A stretch of 64,000 nt of DNA, from NCBI GenBank assembly GCA_902614355.1, contig CACMKP010000001.1, positions 124,001 to 188,000 on the forward strand, written 5' to 3'. This DNA is from an uncultured Pelagibacteraceae bacterium. Lineage in GTDB: Bacteria; Pseudomonadota; Alphaproteobacteria; Pelagibacterales; Pelagibacteraceae. Made by a program: the position numbers and the translations under genes. The notes under the pieces are model-generated. The model was not told where the DNA came from, did not search any database, and saw nothing but the letters and a program-made list of their open reading frames with translations. Within the stretch, counting starts at the first letter, position 1, and every line of letters starts with the position of its first letter. This document shows, piece by piece, positions 18,480 through 26,462 of the stretch.

Positions 18480-19255
18480 TACTTGAAATTCATAAGATCT
18501 CGCATTGAGTAAAGACCTGGTTTTCTATTCATTAACCATTCACCAGCAGATAATGCACCCTCAGAATATAAAGCTCTATCAAAAGCCTCGTGATTTAATG
18601 TCACTATTTCTTTTCCACTTGAAAATCTAACTTCATGTTCACCTATTATCTCACCTTTTCTAATTGAGTTGAAATTGATTTTTTTTCCATATGGGAAAGA
18701 TTTTTTGTTTAGGTATTTTTTTCCAATTAAGTTATATAAATTTTTTTTTTTTCCATTTGCAATTCCTTTTCCAAGCATCAAAGCAGTTCCTGAAGGATAA
18801 TCTTTTTTGTGTTTATGATGTATTTCTAACACTTTACTTTGGAAATTATCTCCTAGTGATTTTGAGGTTATCTCTGTTAGGTACATCAGCAGATTTATAC
18901 CTAAACTCATATTTCCTGCTTTTAAAATTGGTATTTTTTTTGAGTATTTTTTAATTAAACTTTCCTCTTTTATTGTAAAACCAGTAGTACCAATAACTAC
19001 TCTCTTCTTCAATTTCAAAGCAATTTTTAATATTTCCATCGTACATTTTGGTATTGTAAAATCTATAATGAGATTTGTTCTCTTAAAAACTTCTAAATTA
19101 TTTTTTGAAATTTTTAAACCTTGAAGCTTTTTATTAGTTTTTTTATTTTCGGTTACAGCTACTAACTTAAATTTTTTATTTGATTTGACAGATTTAATTA
19201 TCTGTTGCCCCATTCTTCCCAGACACCCAGTTACAGCTAAATTAATCTTTTTCAT
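18479..19255 (-). CDS. dapB: 4-hydroxy-tetrahydrodipicolinate reductase
   Basis: NAD(P)H-dependent step of the diaminopimelate/lysine pathway. About 258 residues: the nucleotide-binding start INLAVTGCLGRMGQQII, VVIGTTGFT, the catalytic segment EIHHKHKKDYPSGTALMLG near residue 150, and the end TLNHEAFDRALYSEGALSAGEWL. The start at 19255 (MKKINLAV) is chosen because it gives the conserved N terminus and an ATGA overlap with the small upstream ORF; a longer ORF from 19306 is less likely. The 3' part of lysA, a later gene of this pathway, is at the right edge of the window. Confidence 0.96.
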   Translation of the reverse strand: MKKINLAVTGCLGRMGQQIIKSVKSNKKFKLVAVTENKKTNKKLQGLKISKNNLEVFKRTNLIIDFTIPKCTMEILKIALKLKKRVVIGTTGFTIKEESLIKKYSKKIPILKAGNMSLGINLLMYLTEITSKSLGDNFQSKVLEIHHKHKKDYPSGTALMLGKGIANGKKKNLYNLIGKKYLNKKSFPYGKKINFNSIRKGEIIGEHEVRFSSGKEIVTLNHEAFDRALYSEGALSAGEWLMNRKPGLYSMRDLMNFK

Positions 19256-19422
19256 TTGAAGACAAAATATAGAAGTACCACAAGTAGTAAAACAATAATA
19301 CCCCAAATAGAGAGATTTTTAAGTAATCGATTTTTTTTTATGTTAGTGCTTATAAATTCAGGTAGTATCAGTATCAATATAGCAATCAAAGCGATTGCGG
19401 GTATAATTTCTTCTAAACCCAT
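19252..19422 (-). CDS. Small two-helix membrane protein of unknown function
   Basis: A 56-residue ORF in the gap between dnaJ and dapB. It begins MGLEEIIPAIALIAILILIL and has a second hydrophobic stretch (LSIWGIIVLLLVVLLYFVF) separated by a short basic loop (NIKKNRLLKN), so two membrane helices with a positively charged turn are predicted. Its ATG is three bases after the dnaJ stop, and its TGA overlaps the dapB ATG in ATGA. Coupling on both sides argues for a real gene. I recognise no family. Confidence 0.7.
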   Translation of the reverse strand: MGLEEIIPAIALIAILILILPEFISTNIKKNRLLKNLSIWGIIVLLLVVLLYFVFK

Positions 19423-19425
19423 TTT

Positions 19426-20556
19426 TTAATTGTTCCAAAATTCCTTAGCTTTTTGAAAAAATTTTTTGATGCTAGGATTAGATTTTTCATTTTCAATTTT
19501 TCTAAATTTTTCAAGCAATTCTTTTTGTTCCTTATTAAGGGAAACAGGAACTTCTGTTTTTACCTGCACATAAAGATCACCGAAGTCACTTCTACGCATG
19601 AAAGGCATTCCTTTACCCTTAAGTCTAAATTGTTTACCACTTTGTGTTCCATCTGGTATTTTTATTTTAGCTTTTTTTCCATCAATTGTTGGTATCTCTA
19701 TTGTTGTTCCTAGAGCTGCATCTGCTATAGAGATTGGAAATTCAAAAAATAAATTAACCTCAGATCTTTTGAAAAGTTCGTGAGATTTGATATTAACAAA
19801 TATGTACAAGTCTCCACTTGTTCCTCCTCTTGTTCCTGCCTCACCTTTACCAGCAAGTCTTATTCTTGTACCGTCATCAACACCTTTAGGTATTGTTACA
19901 GATAATTTTTTTGAGGTTTGCTTGTTTCCTTGACCATTACAATCATTACATGGATTAGTTATTTCCTCACCACTTCCTGCACATTGAGGGCAAGTTTGTT
20001 GGACAGTAAAAAATCCCTGATTTGTTCTAACACGACCGTTTCCCCCACAATAAGTACATCTATCAGGACTGTATCCTGCTTTAGACCCACTACCTTTACA
20101 TGAGTTACATTTTTCAGATGATGAAAATTGAATATTTTGTTTCTTTCCAATATAAGCTTCCTCGAGTGTTATAGATAAATCATATCTTAAATCTGAACCT
20201 CTATTATTTGAGTTTCTTCTCGAGCCTCTTCTTCCACCGCCAAAATCACCAAAGAAATCTTCAAATATATCTGAGAAATCAGCGCTACTAAAACCACCGA
20301 AGCCACCAAAGCCACCTTTTCCTCCCCCATTTTCAAAGGCAGCGTGACCATAGTTGTCATAATTTTCTTTTTTGGATTTATCTGACAAAACGCCATAAGC
20401 TTCGCTTGCCTCTTTAAATTTATCCTCAGCGGTCTTGTCTCCAGGATTCTTATCAGGATGATATTTTACAGCAAGTTTTCTATAGGCTGATTTTAATTCT
20501 TCAGGTGATGCATTTTTATTAACGCCCAGGACATCATAATAATCTCTTTTAGCCAT
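19426..20556 (-). CDS. dnaJ: Chaperone protein DnaJ
   Basis: Hsp40 co-chaperone that delivers clients to DnaK and stimulates its ATPase. The 376-residue type I protein has the J domain with HPD in [10 protein letters not shown] near residue 34 and a Gly/Phe-rich linker ([11 protein letters not shown]). Four zinc-binding CxxCxGxG repeats follow ([32 protein letters not shown], about residues 150-210), and then the substrate-binding domains. It follows dnaK by 27 bases, and the heat-shock promoter ahead of dnaK probably serves both. Confidence 0.98.
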   Translation of the reverse strand: MAKRDYYDVLGVNKNASPEELKSAYRKLAVKYHPDKNPGDKTAEDKFKEASEAYGVLSDKSKKENYDNYGHAAFENGGGKGGFGGFGGFSSADFSDIFEDFFGDFGGGRRGSRRNSNNRGSDLRYDLSITLEEAYIGKKQNIQFSSSEKCNSCKGSGSKAGYSPDRCTYCGGNGRVRTNQGFFTVQQTCPQCAGSGEEITNPCNDCNGQGNKQTSKKLSVTIPKGVDDGTRIRLAGKGEAGTRGGTSGDLYIFVNIKSHELFKRSEVNLFFEFPISIADAALGTTIEIPTIDGKKAKIKIPDGTQSGKQFRLKGKGMPFMRRSDFGDLYVQVKTEVPVSLNKEQKELLEKFRKIENEKSNPSIKKFFQKAKEFWNN

Positions 20557-20583
20557 TTGTTAACTTAGACAAATAGATGTAAG

Positions 20584-22512
20584 TTAAGCGCTTTTTTCTT
20601 TATTCTCGTCTTTTACTTCTTCAAAATCCGCATCAACAACATTATCGTCTTTTTTTCCTTTATCATCATCTTTACCGTCATCTTTGTTAGATTCTGGTTT
20701 AGCATTTTGTTGTGACTTATAGATAGCTTCCCCAAGCTTCATCGAAGCCTGAACTAAAGCTTCAGTTTTTTTCTTGATTTCTTCTGTGTTATCACTTTTC
20801 AAAGATTCTTTAAGTGCTACTGAGGAGTCCTCAATAGCTTTTTTATCGGCATCAGATATTTTTGAGCCATGTTCTTTTAAATTTTTCTCAGTTGAGTGAA
20901 TTAAAGTATCTGCCTGATTTCTTACATCTACTGACTCCCTTTTCTTTTTGTCAGCTTCCTTATTTGCTTCAGCTTCTTTGACCATTTTTTCTATTTCTGC
21001 CTCACTTAATCCTCCTGAGGCCTGAATTTGGATCTTTTGTTCTTTACCAGTTCCTTTGTCTTTTGCAGAAACATTTACAATTCCATTAGCGTCAATATCA
21101 AATGTTACCTCAATTTGAGGTACACCCCTTGGTGCTGGAGCAATACCAACTAATTCAAAATTGCCTAGTAACTTATTATCTGTCGCCATTTCTCTTTCAC
21201 CCTGAAGAACTCTGATAGAGACAGCAGGCTGGTTATCTTCAGCAGTTGAAAAAACCTGACTTTTCTTTGTTGGAATTGTTGTATTTTTATCTATTAGCTT
21301 TGTAGATACTCCACCCAATGTCTCAATACCCAATGATAGAGGCGTTACATCTAACAAAAGAACATCTTTAACATCTCCTTGCAATACACCAGCCTGAATA
21401 GCAGCACCCATAGCCACTACCTCATCAGGATTAACACTTTTATTAGGATCTTTGCCAAAAAAGTTTTTAACTTCCTCAATTACTTTTGGCATCCTAGTCA
21501 TACCACCAACCATAACAACTTCGTCAATTTCATTGGCAGATATACCCGCATCTTTTAAAGCTGTTTTGCATGGAGGCATTGTTTTGGCTATTAAATCTTC
21601 AACTAAAGCTTCTAGCTTTGCTCTCGTCATTTTGAGGTTAATATGTTTTGGTCCAGTTTTATCTGCCGTTATAAAAGGCAAGTTTATGTCTGTTTGTTCT
21701 GCAGATGAAAGTTCAATTTTCGCTTTTTCAGCAGCTTCTTTTAATCTTTGTAATGCAAGTTTATCCGATTTCAGATCAATACCGTTGTCTTTTTTAAATT
21801 CATTAATTAAATATTCGACAATTGTATTATCAAAGTCTTCACCACCTAAAAAGGTATCACCGTTTGTAGATTTCACTTCAAAGACACCATCTCCAAGCTC
21901 AAGTATTGAAACATCAAATGTTCCACCCCCCAGATCATATACGGCAATCTTTTTATTTTGTTTTTTGTCTAAACCATAAGCTAATGAAGCTGCAGTTGGT
22001 TCATTAATAATTCTTAAAACTTCTAACCCTGCAATTTTACCAGCATCTTTTGTAGCTTGTCTTTGTGCATCATTAAAGTAAGCCGGAACCGTAATAACAG
22101 CTTTAGTAACCGCTTGTCCTAAATATTTTTCAGCAGTTTCTTTCATCTTCTGTAAAATAAACGCTGATATTTGAGATGGTGAATACTTCTGCCCTTTTGC
22201 TTCTATCCATGCATCACCCTTTTCGGAATTAATAATTTTAAAAGGTGCAGTCTCAACATCTTTTTTTACAGTTGGATCTTCGAAATTTCTTCCAATTAAC
22301 CTTTTTACTGCAAATATTGTATTTTCAGGATTAGTTACAGCTTGTCTTTTTGCCGGTTGACCAATTAATTTTTCACTTTCGTCAGTAAAAGCTACAACAG
22401 ATGGTGTTGTTCTTGCTCCTTCTGCATTCTCTAAAACTTTAGCTTGGCTACCTTCCATGATCGCAACACATGAATTAGTTGTACCAAGGTCAATTCCTAT
22501 AATTTTACTCAT
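20584..22512 (-). CDS. dnaK: Chaperone protein DnaK (Hsp70)
   Basis: ATP-driven chaperone of 642 residues. The nucleotide-binding domain opens [18 protein letters not shown] and has [21 protein letters not shown], the second phosphate loop [17 protein letters not shown] and [13 protein letters not shown]. The linker [18 protein letters not shown] leads into the substrate-binding domain near residue 385. The charged tail ends in [12 protein letters not shown], close to the EEV-type end of the family. A sigma-32-like promoter lies 19-48 bases before the ATG. grpE is upstream on the same strand and dnaJ downstream. Confidence 0.99.
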   Translation of the reverse strand: MSKIIGIDLGTTNSCVAIMEGSQAKVLENAEGARTTPSVVAFTDESEKLIGQPAKRQAVTNPENTIFAVKRLIGRNFEDPTVKKDVETAPFKIINSEKGDAWIEAKGQKYSPSQISAFILQKMKETAEKYLGQAVTKAVITVPAYFNDAQRQATKDAGKIAGLEVLRIINEPTAASLAYGLDKKQNKKIAVYDLGGGTFDVSILELGDGVFEVKSTNGDTFLGGEDFDNTIVEYLINEFKKDNGIDLKSDKLALQRLKEAAEKAKIELSSAEQTDINLPFITADKTGPKHINLKMTRAKLEALVEDLIAKTMPPCKTALKDAGISANEIDEVVMVGGMTRMPKVIEEVKNFFGKDPNKSVNPDEVVAMGAAIQAGVLQGDVKDVLLLDVTPLSLGIETLGGVSTKLIDKNTTIPTKKSQVFSTAEDNQPAVSIRVLQGEREMATDNKLLGNFELVGIAPAPRGVPQIEVTFDIDANGIVNVSAKDKGTGKEQKIQIQASGGLSEAEIEKMVKEAEANKEADKKKRESVDVRNQADTLIHSTEKNLKEHGSKISDADKKAIEDSSVALKESLKSDNTEEIKKKTEALVQASMKLGEAIYKSQQNAKPESNKDDGKDDDKGKKDDNVVDADFEEVKDENKEKSA

Positions 22513-22530
22513 AATTAAATTCTTCGAGTT

Positions 22531-22560
22531 TCATATAAGTGTTAATTTTAAATCTACAAG
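22531..22560 (-). promoter_or_regulatory. Sigma-32 (RpoH)-type heat-shock promoter of dnaK
   Basis: On the minus strand CTTG (22560-22557) is followed by 17 bases and then CTTATAT (22539-22533). This fits the alphaproteobacterial heat-shock pattern CTTG-N17/18-CYTAT-x-T. It sits in the 60-base spacer between grpE and dnaK, 18 bases before the dnaK ATG. No CIRCE inverted repeat is present in this spacer. Confidence 0.65.
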
Positions 22561-22572
22561 TTGTGCGAAACA

Positions 22573-23205
22573 TTATTTATCCTTTAAATTTTGTTTATTT
22601 TCGACAGTTTTTTCGTCTTTTGGGGTCGTTTTCTTGGCAACACCAACTAAAGAAGGTCTTAATAGACGATCTTTTAACATAAATCCTTTTTGTATTTCCT
22701 GTATAATTGTTCCCGGCTCTTTATTATCATCTTCTATTTCCATCATTGCTTGATGGAGATTTGGATCAAGTTTTTTATTTATACTTTCTATAGGTGTAAT
22801 GTTGTTTTTACTAAAAATAGAAATGACATCTTTGTATATTATATCAAAATGATCCAAGGTTTTTTTTAAAGCTTCTGTATTTTTAAGTTTTTCATCGTTT
22901 TCCAAAATATTTTTTGATCTTTCCAAATTATCAACCAAGTTTAATGCTTCTTTCGCAAAAGTATAACCTCCATATTCAAATGCATCTATTTTTTCTTTTT
23001 CGAATCTTCTCCTTTGATTTTCCATTTCTGCAAAAGTTCTCGCTAATTTTTCTTCGAGTTCAGCAATCTTTTCTTCTGGTGATTTCTCTTTTTTTTCATC
23101 GTCTTTGTCTAGATTACTATTTTCAGACTTATCGTTTTTATCATCACCTGAATTTTTTTTTATATCCTCGTTATCTACGGTAGTTTTGTTTTCTTCTTTT
23201 TCCAT
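22573..23205 (-). CDS. grpE: Nucleotide exchange factor GrpE
   Basis: Releases ADP from DnaK. The 210 residues comprise a highly charged disordered start (KNSGDDKNDKSENSN), a long coiled coil (ELEEKLARTFAEMENQRRRF near residue 50, then EALNLVDNLERSKNIL) and the C-terminal beta domain with LDPNLHQAMMEIED, PGTIIQEIQKGFMLKDRLLRP and the late VGVAK. It lies 60 bases before dnaK on the same strand, giving the order grpE-dnaK-dnaJ, and diverges from rdgB. Confidence 0.96.
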   Translation of the reverse strand: MEKEENKTTVDNEDIKKNSGDDKNDKSENSNLDKDDEKKEKSPEEKIAELEEKLARTFAEMENQRRRFEKEKIDAFEYGGYTFAKEALNLVDNLERSKNILENDEKLKNTEALKKTLDHFDIIYKDVISIFSKNNITPIESINKKLDPNLHQAMMEIEDDNKEPGTIIQEIQKGFMLKDRLLRPSLVGVAKKTTPKDEKTVENKQNLKDK

Positions 23206-23243
23206 ATCAGGTTATATGGTAAGAAAATTTAAAATTTCCAGAT

Positions 23244-23843
23244 ATGAAAAAAAAATTAAAAAAATTATTAATTGGCACTAATAATAAAGGAAAATTAAGG
23301 GAAATTAGGAAATTAATACCTAAAAATATACAAATCTTTTCTACCTCAGATTTTAAGCTTAAAAGCCCAAAAGAAAACGGTAAAACTTTTGAGCAAAATT
23401 CTATTATAAAATCAAAATATTTTTCAAAAAAAACTAACCTTATTTGTCTAGCAGATGACTCTGGACTTGAAATTGATATTTTAGATAAAAAACCAGGAAT
23501 TTATTCTGCTAGGTGGGCCGGAAAAGGTAAAGATTTCAATATCGCAATTAATAAAGTTTTTAGAAAATTAGATGATAAAGATAAAAATTGGAGAAAAAAA
23601 AATATTAGAGCAAGATTTATTTGTGCCTTATCAATAAGTTATCTAAACAAAAATTTAGTAAGTGTTACAGGTAAAGTTGAGGGACGTATATCAGATAAAG
23701 CTAGGGGAAAAAACGGTTTTGGATATGATCCAATATTTATTCCAAAAAGTGAAAATAAAACCTTCGGTCAAATGACCTTTTCAAAGAAATATAAAATGGA
23801 TCATCGTTTCAACGCTTTTAAAAAAATTAAAAAATTTCTTTGA
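23244..23843 (+). CDS. rdgB: dITP/XTP pyrophosphatase (RdgB/HAM1 family)
   Basis: House-cleaning enzyme hydrolysing non-canonical purine nucleoside triphosphates to monophosphates. The 199-residue protein has the N-terminal signature LLIGTNNKGKLREIRKLI, the catalytic region CLADDSGLEIDILDKKPGIY, SARWAGKGKD, and the late GFGYDPIF and FGQMTFSKKYKMDHR segments. It diverges from grpE, as it does in many alphaproteobacteria, and its 3' end overlaps that of the convergent LpoA-like gene by 17 bases. Confidence 0.97.
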   Translation: MKKKLKKLLIGTNNKGKLREIRKLIPKNIQIFSTSDFKLKSPKENGKTFEQNSIIKSKYFSKKTNLICLADDSGLEIDILDKKPGIYSARWAGKGKDFNIAINKVFRKLDDKDKNWRKKNIRARFICALSISYLNKNLVSVTGKVEGRISDKARGKNGFGYDPIFIPKSENKTFGQMTFSKKYKMDHRFNAFKKIKKFL

Positions 23844-24987
23844 AGGATCCATTTTGGATTTGATAAAAATTTAATTTATGATTTATTTTATTATCCTTAA
23901 TATCAAATACTCCAATTTTTCCTTTGAAAGAGCTTTGTTTTTTAAACAATAACTTGGTATCAGATAAGTCATTTTTTAAAGACAGATAATAAATCAACCC
24001 AATAAGATCATAACTAAGTAGTGATAAATGATTAGGTTTTTCATTGTAAAATTCTGAAAACTTATTTGAAAAATTCTCTAGATTTTTTTTATTAATAGAT
24101 GGGTAATACAATGGTTGAATATTTTTTTCGGAAAGCAAGCTTTCATCAAACCATTGATTTAAAGTTATAAAATATTTATCCTTCGGAGATACGTCACTAT
24201 ATAAAAATGATGTGATGACACTTTTTAAACTTTCATCAAAATCAGAAATGACAAGAGAGTCAAAATTAACATTTCCAATTGTGTATTTTTTGTTTAATTT
24301 ATCTATTCTTCTTTTTTTTATCTCCTCCTCTAAATCTGATAATTCAACTCTTCTAATTTCATCAGCTAAATTTTGTTTTCTGATTTTATAATTGGTAATT
24401 TTCTCAATTTGTTGTGTTAATTTTGTAGGTTCAATATTATAAATATAATGTTTCGAAATTTTCAATTTAGATTTTTTAATTGCTCTCTTAATTTCGGTTT
24501 TGTAGTCAAGATCTGGAGTTAGTAAGATTGTTCTCTCTAATTTGTTAAGTTCTGCAAATTTTTTTATTGCATTTAGCTGTGAGACAGAGTTTACGCCGCT
24601 ACTAATAACATTGCTTGGCAGATTGTCTGTTTTATTCGTAAGAGATAAAAATATAATATCATCTACTTCATTTAGATATTTAATATTTTCAAAAAAAACT
24701 GGACCTATTATAATTTTTACGCCTAATTTTTTTAACTCAATAGCTGACCGAAGTGTTTTATTGGGGTCTAACTCTGTATCTTTTGGATATATCTCTATTT
24801 TATCTGTACCAATATCTTTTAGGGCCAGTCTGGTAGATTTAATAATTGATTGCCCAAGTTTATTTTTTTCACCAGACATTGGGACCAATAAACCTATCTT
24901 GATCTTTTCTTCGTTAGTGTGACCAAATTTTGAAATAAATAAAATGATTATTACACTAACGAAAATTATTTTAAAAATTTTAAACAT
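23827..24987 (-). CDS. Periplasmic-binding-protein-like penicillin-binding protein activator (LpoA-like)
   Basis: A 386-residue exported protein with an N-terminal hydrophobic signal (IIFVSVIIILFISKFG) and a leucine/isoleucine/valine-binding-protein fold: KIGLLVPMSGEKNKLGQSI at about residues 29-47, then GVKIIIGPVFFEN and SLLSYDLIGLIYYLS. No lipobox is clear. In gammaproteobacteria lpoA stands divergently next to rsmI, as this gene does, and alphaproteobacterial proteins at this place are called penicillin-binding protein activators. The role in peptidoglycan synthesis is inferred from that arrangement. An amino-acid-binding role cannot be excluded. Confidence 0.75.
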   Translation of the reverse strand: MFKIFKIIFVSVIIILFISKFGHTNEEKIKIGLLVPMSGEKNKLGQSIIKSTRLALKDIGTDKIEIYPKDTELDPNKTLRSAIELKKLGVKIIIGPVFFENIKYLNEVDDIIFLSLTNKTDNLPSNVISSGVNSVSQLNAIKKFAELNKLERTILLTPDLDYKTEIKRAIKKSKLKISKHYIYNIEPTKLTQQIEKITNYKIRKQNLADEIRRVELSDLEEEIKKRRIDKLNKKYTIGNVNFDSLVISDFDESLKSVITSFLYSDVSPKDKYFITLNQWFDESLLSEKNIQPLYYPSINKKNLENFSNKFSEFYNEKPNHLSLLSYDLIGLIYYLSLKNDLSDTKLLFKKQSSFKGKIGVFDIKDNKINHKLNFYQIQNGSFKEIF

Positions 24988-25017
24988 TTAATGATATTAT
25001 ATTAATTATACATAAAT

Positions 25018-25878
25018 ATGATCGTAAATTCTAAAACAACAAATAAAGAACTAAAAAAAGGCCTATATCTAGTACCAACCCCAATAGGTAATTTAAACGA
25101 TATAACTTTTAGGGCTTTAGAAACCTTAAAAAAATCTGATTTTATATTATGTGAGGATACTAGAGTTTCAAAAAATTTATTAAATAAATATGAGATTGAT
25201 GCAGAATTGATTTCAAATCATAAATTTAATGAAAAAAAAAATTTACCAAAAATTGTTGATATATTGAAAAAAGGTTCAATAGTTTCGATGATCTCAGATG
25301 CTGGAACACCAAACATTTCTGACCCAGGAGGCTTGTTAATAAAAGAATGCGTAAAAAATGAAATCGAAATTATTCCATTACCGGGTCCATCAGCAGTTAC
25401 CACAGCATTGTCGGCAAGCGGGTTTTCAGACAAATTTTTTTTCTATGGTTTTTTCCCTGAAAAAAATAATGAAATATTGAAAATTTTAGAAAATACTCAA
25501 AAATTAGATTGTTCCATAATTTTTTTTATTTCAGCTAAAAAAATCAACAAGATAATACCTTATATAAAAAAGGAATTTTCAGGTAGGAAAATTTTAATTT
25601 GTAGAGAAATGTCAAAATTATATGAAGAATTCATTAGATTAGATATTGATGAATTAAAACCCTTTGAAAAAAACTTAAAGGGCGAATTAACAATCGTAAT
25701 TTCAGAGAGATTAAACAAAAAAAAATCGCTAGAATTGAGTGAATCAGATAAAAGGATCATTAAAGAGATGATAAACAAATTAAGCATAAAAGAAATTACA
25801 AAAATTATTCATCAAAAGAATTCAGTTTCAAAAAAAAAAATTTATAAATATTGTATTGGTATTAAGAATGAAAATTAA
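25018..25878 (+). CDS. rsmI: 16S rRNA (cytidine-1402-2'-O) methyltransferase RsmI
   Basis: Adds the 2'-O-methyl group to C1402 of 16S rRNA. The 286 residues include LYLVPTPIGNLNDITFRALE near residue 17, FILCEDTRVSKNLL, VSMISDAGTPNISDPGGLL near 95, PLPGPSAVTTALSASGF and FFYGFFPEK, all hallmarks of the tetrapyrrole-methylase-like RsmI family. It diverges from the LpoA-like gene with 30 bases between, and its end overlaps the BON lipoprotein start by 11 bases. Confidence 0.97.
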   Translation: MIVNSKTTNKELKKGLYLVPTPIGNLNDITFRALETLKKSDFILCEDTRVSKNLLNKYEIDAELISNHKFNEKKNLPKIVDILKKGSIVSMISDAGTPNISDPGGLLIKECVKNEIEIIPLPGPSAVTTALSASGFSDKFFFYGFFPEKNNEILKILENTQKLDCSIIFFISAKKINKIIPYIKKEFSGRKILICREMSKLYEEFIRLDIDELKPFEKNLKGELTIVISERLNKKKSLELSESDKRIIKEMINKLSIKEITKIIHQKNSVSKKKIYKYCIGIKNEN

Positions 25879-26461
25879 AATTATATTAATTTTTTTGATT
25901 GGATTAGTTCTTGGTGGATGTGTTGGAGTATCGTCAACAGGTATATTTGGAACTGGAGTTAGCGTAGCGATAGATCCAAGATCTCTTGGAACACAAATAG
26001 ATGATTCGATAATGCAAAAAAATTTAAGTGCAAGAATTTTATTGTTAGATAAAAATTATTTTTTATCTGTAAAGACAAAAGTTATTGATGGCAGAATATT
26101 TATCACAGGTAAAGTTGAAGATCCTGAGGAAAAGCTTAAATTAACAAAGCTTGCATGGGAAACTCAAGGGGTAAGGTCTGTAAAAAATGATTTAAAAATC
26201 AAAGAAGATTTTAATTTTAAGCAATCTGCAAAAGATTTACTTATTACCTCGCAATTAAGAACAGCATTAATTTTTAACGACACAATAAAAGCAACCAATT
26301 ATCAAATAGATACTTATAAGAAAAAAATTTATATTTATGGCATAGCAACAACACCTGATGAAAAAGATGCAGTTATCGAAGAAGCAAATGAAATTTTGGA
26401 TGTAGAAAATGTGATTGCAAGTATATTATTAGTCGATAATTTAAGAATTCAAAAAAATTAG
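25868..26461 (+). CDS. BON-domain outer-membrane lipoprotein (DolP/YraP-like)
   Basis: About 197 residues. The start at 25868 gives the lipoprotein signal MKIKIILIFLIGLVLGGCVG with the lipobox LGGC; an upstream TTG would only lengthen the leader. Two BON modules follow, the first ending in ITGKVEDPEEKLKLTKLAW, the second with IYIYGIATTPDEKDAVIEEA and NVIASILLVDNLRI. DolP (YraP) in E. coli keeps the outer membrane intact and lies in the rsmI-lpoA neighbourhood too. The rsmI/lpoA/BON grouping is the best support; yraN and diaA of that locus are absent here. Confidence 0.85.
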   Translation: MKIKIILIFLIGLVLGGCVGVSSTGIFGTGVSVAIDPRSLGTQIDDSIMQKNLSARILLLDKNYFLSVKTKVIDGRIFITGKVEDPEEKLKLTKLAWETQGVRSVKNDLKIKEDFNFKQSAKDLLITSQLRTALIFNDTIKATNYQIDTYKKKIYIYGIATTPDEKDAVIEEANEILDVENVIASILLVDNLRIQKN

Positions 26462-26462
26462 A

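Noticed and set aside
22513..22572. A CIRCE element for HrcA before dnaK
   Set aside because: No TTAGCACTC-N9-GAGTGCTAA-like repeat is present; a sigma-32-type promoter explains the spacer.
23827..23843. A terminator between rdgB and the LpoA-like gene
   Set aside because: The two genes overlap tail to tail by 17 bases and no GC hairpin exists there.
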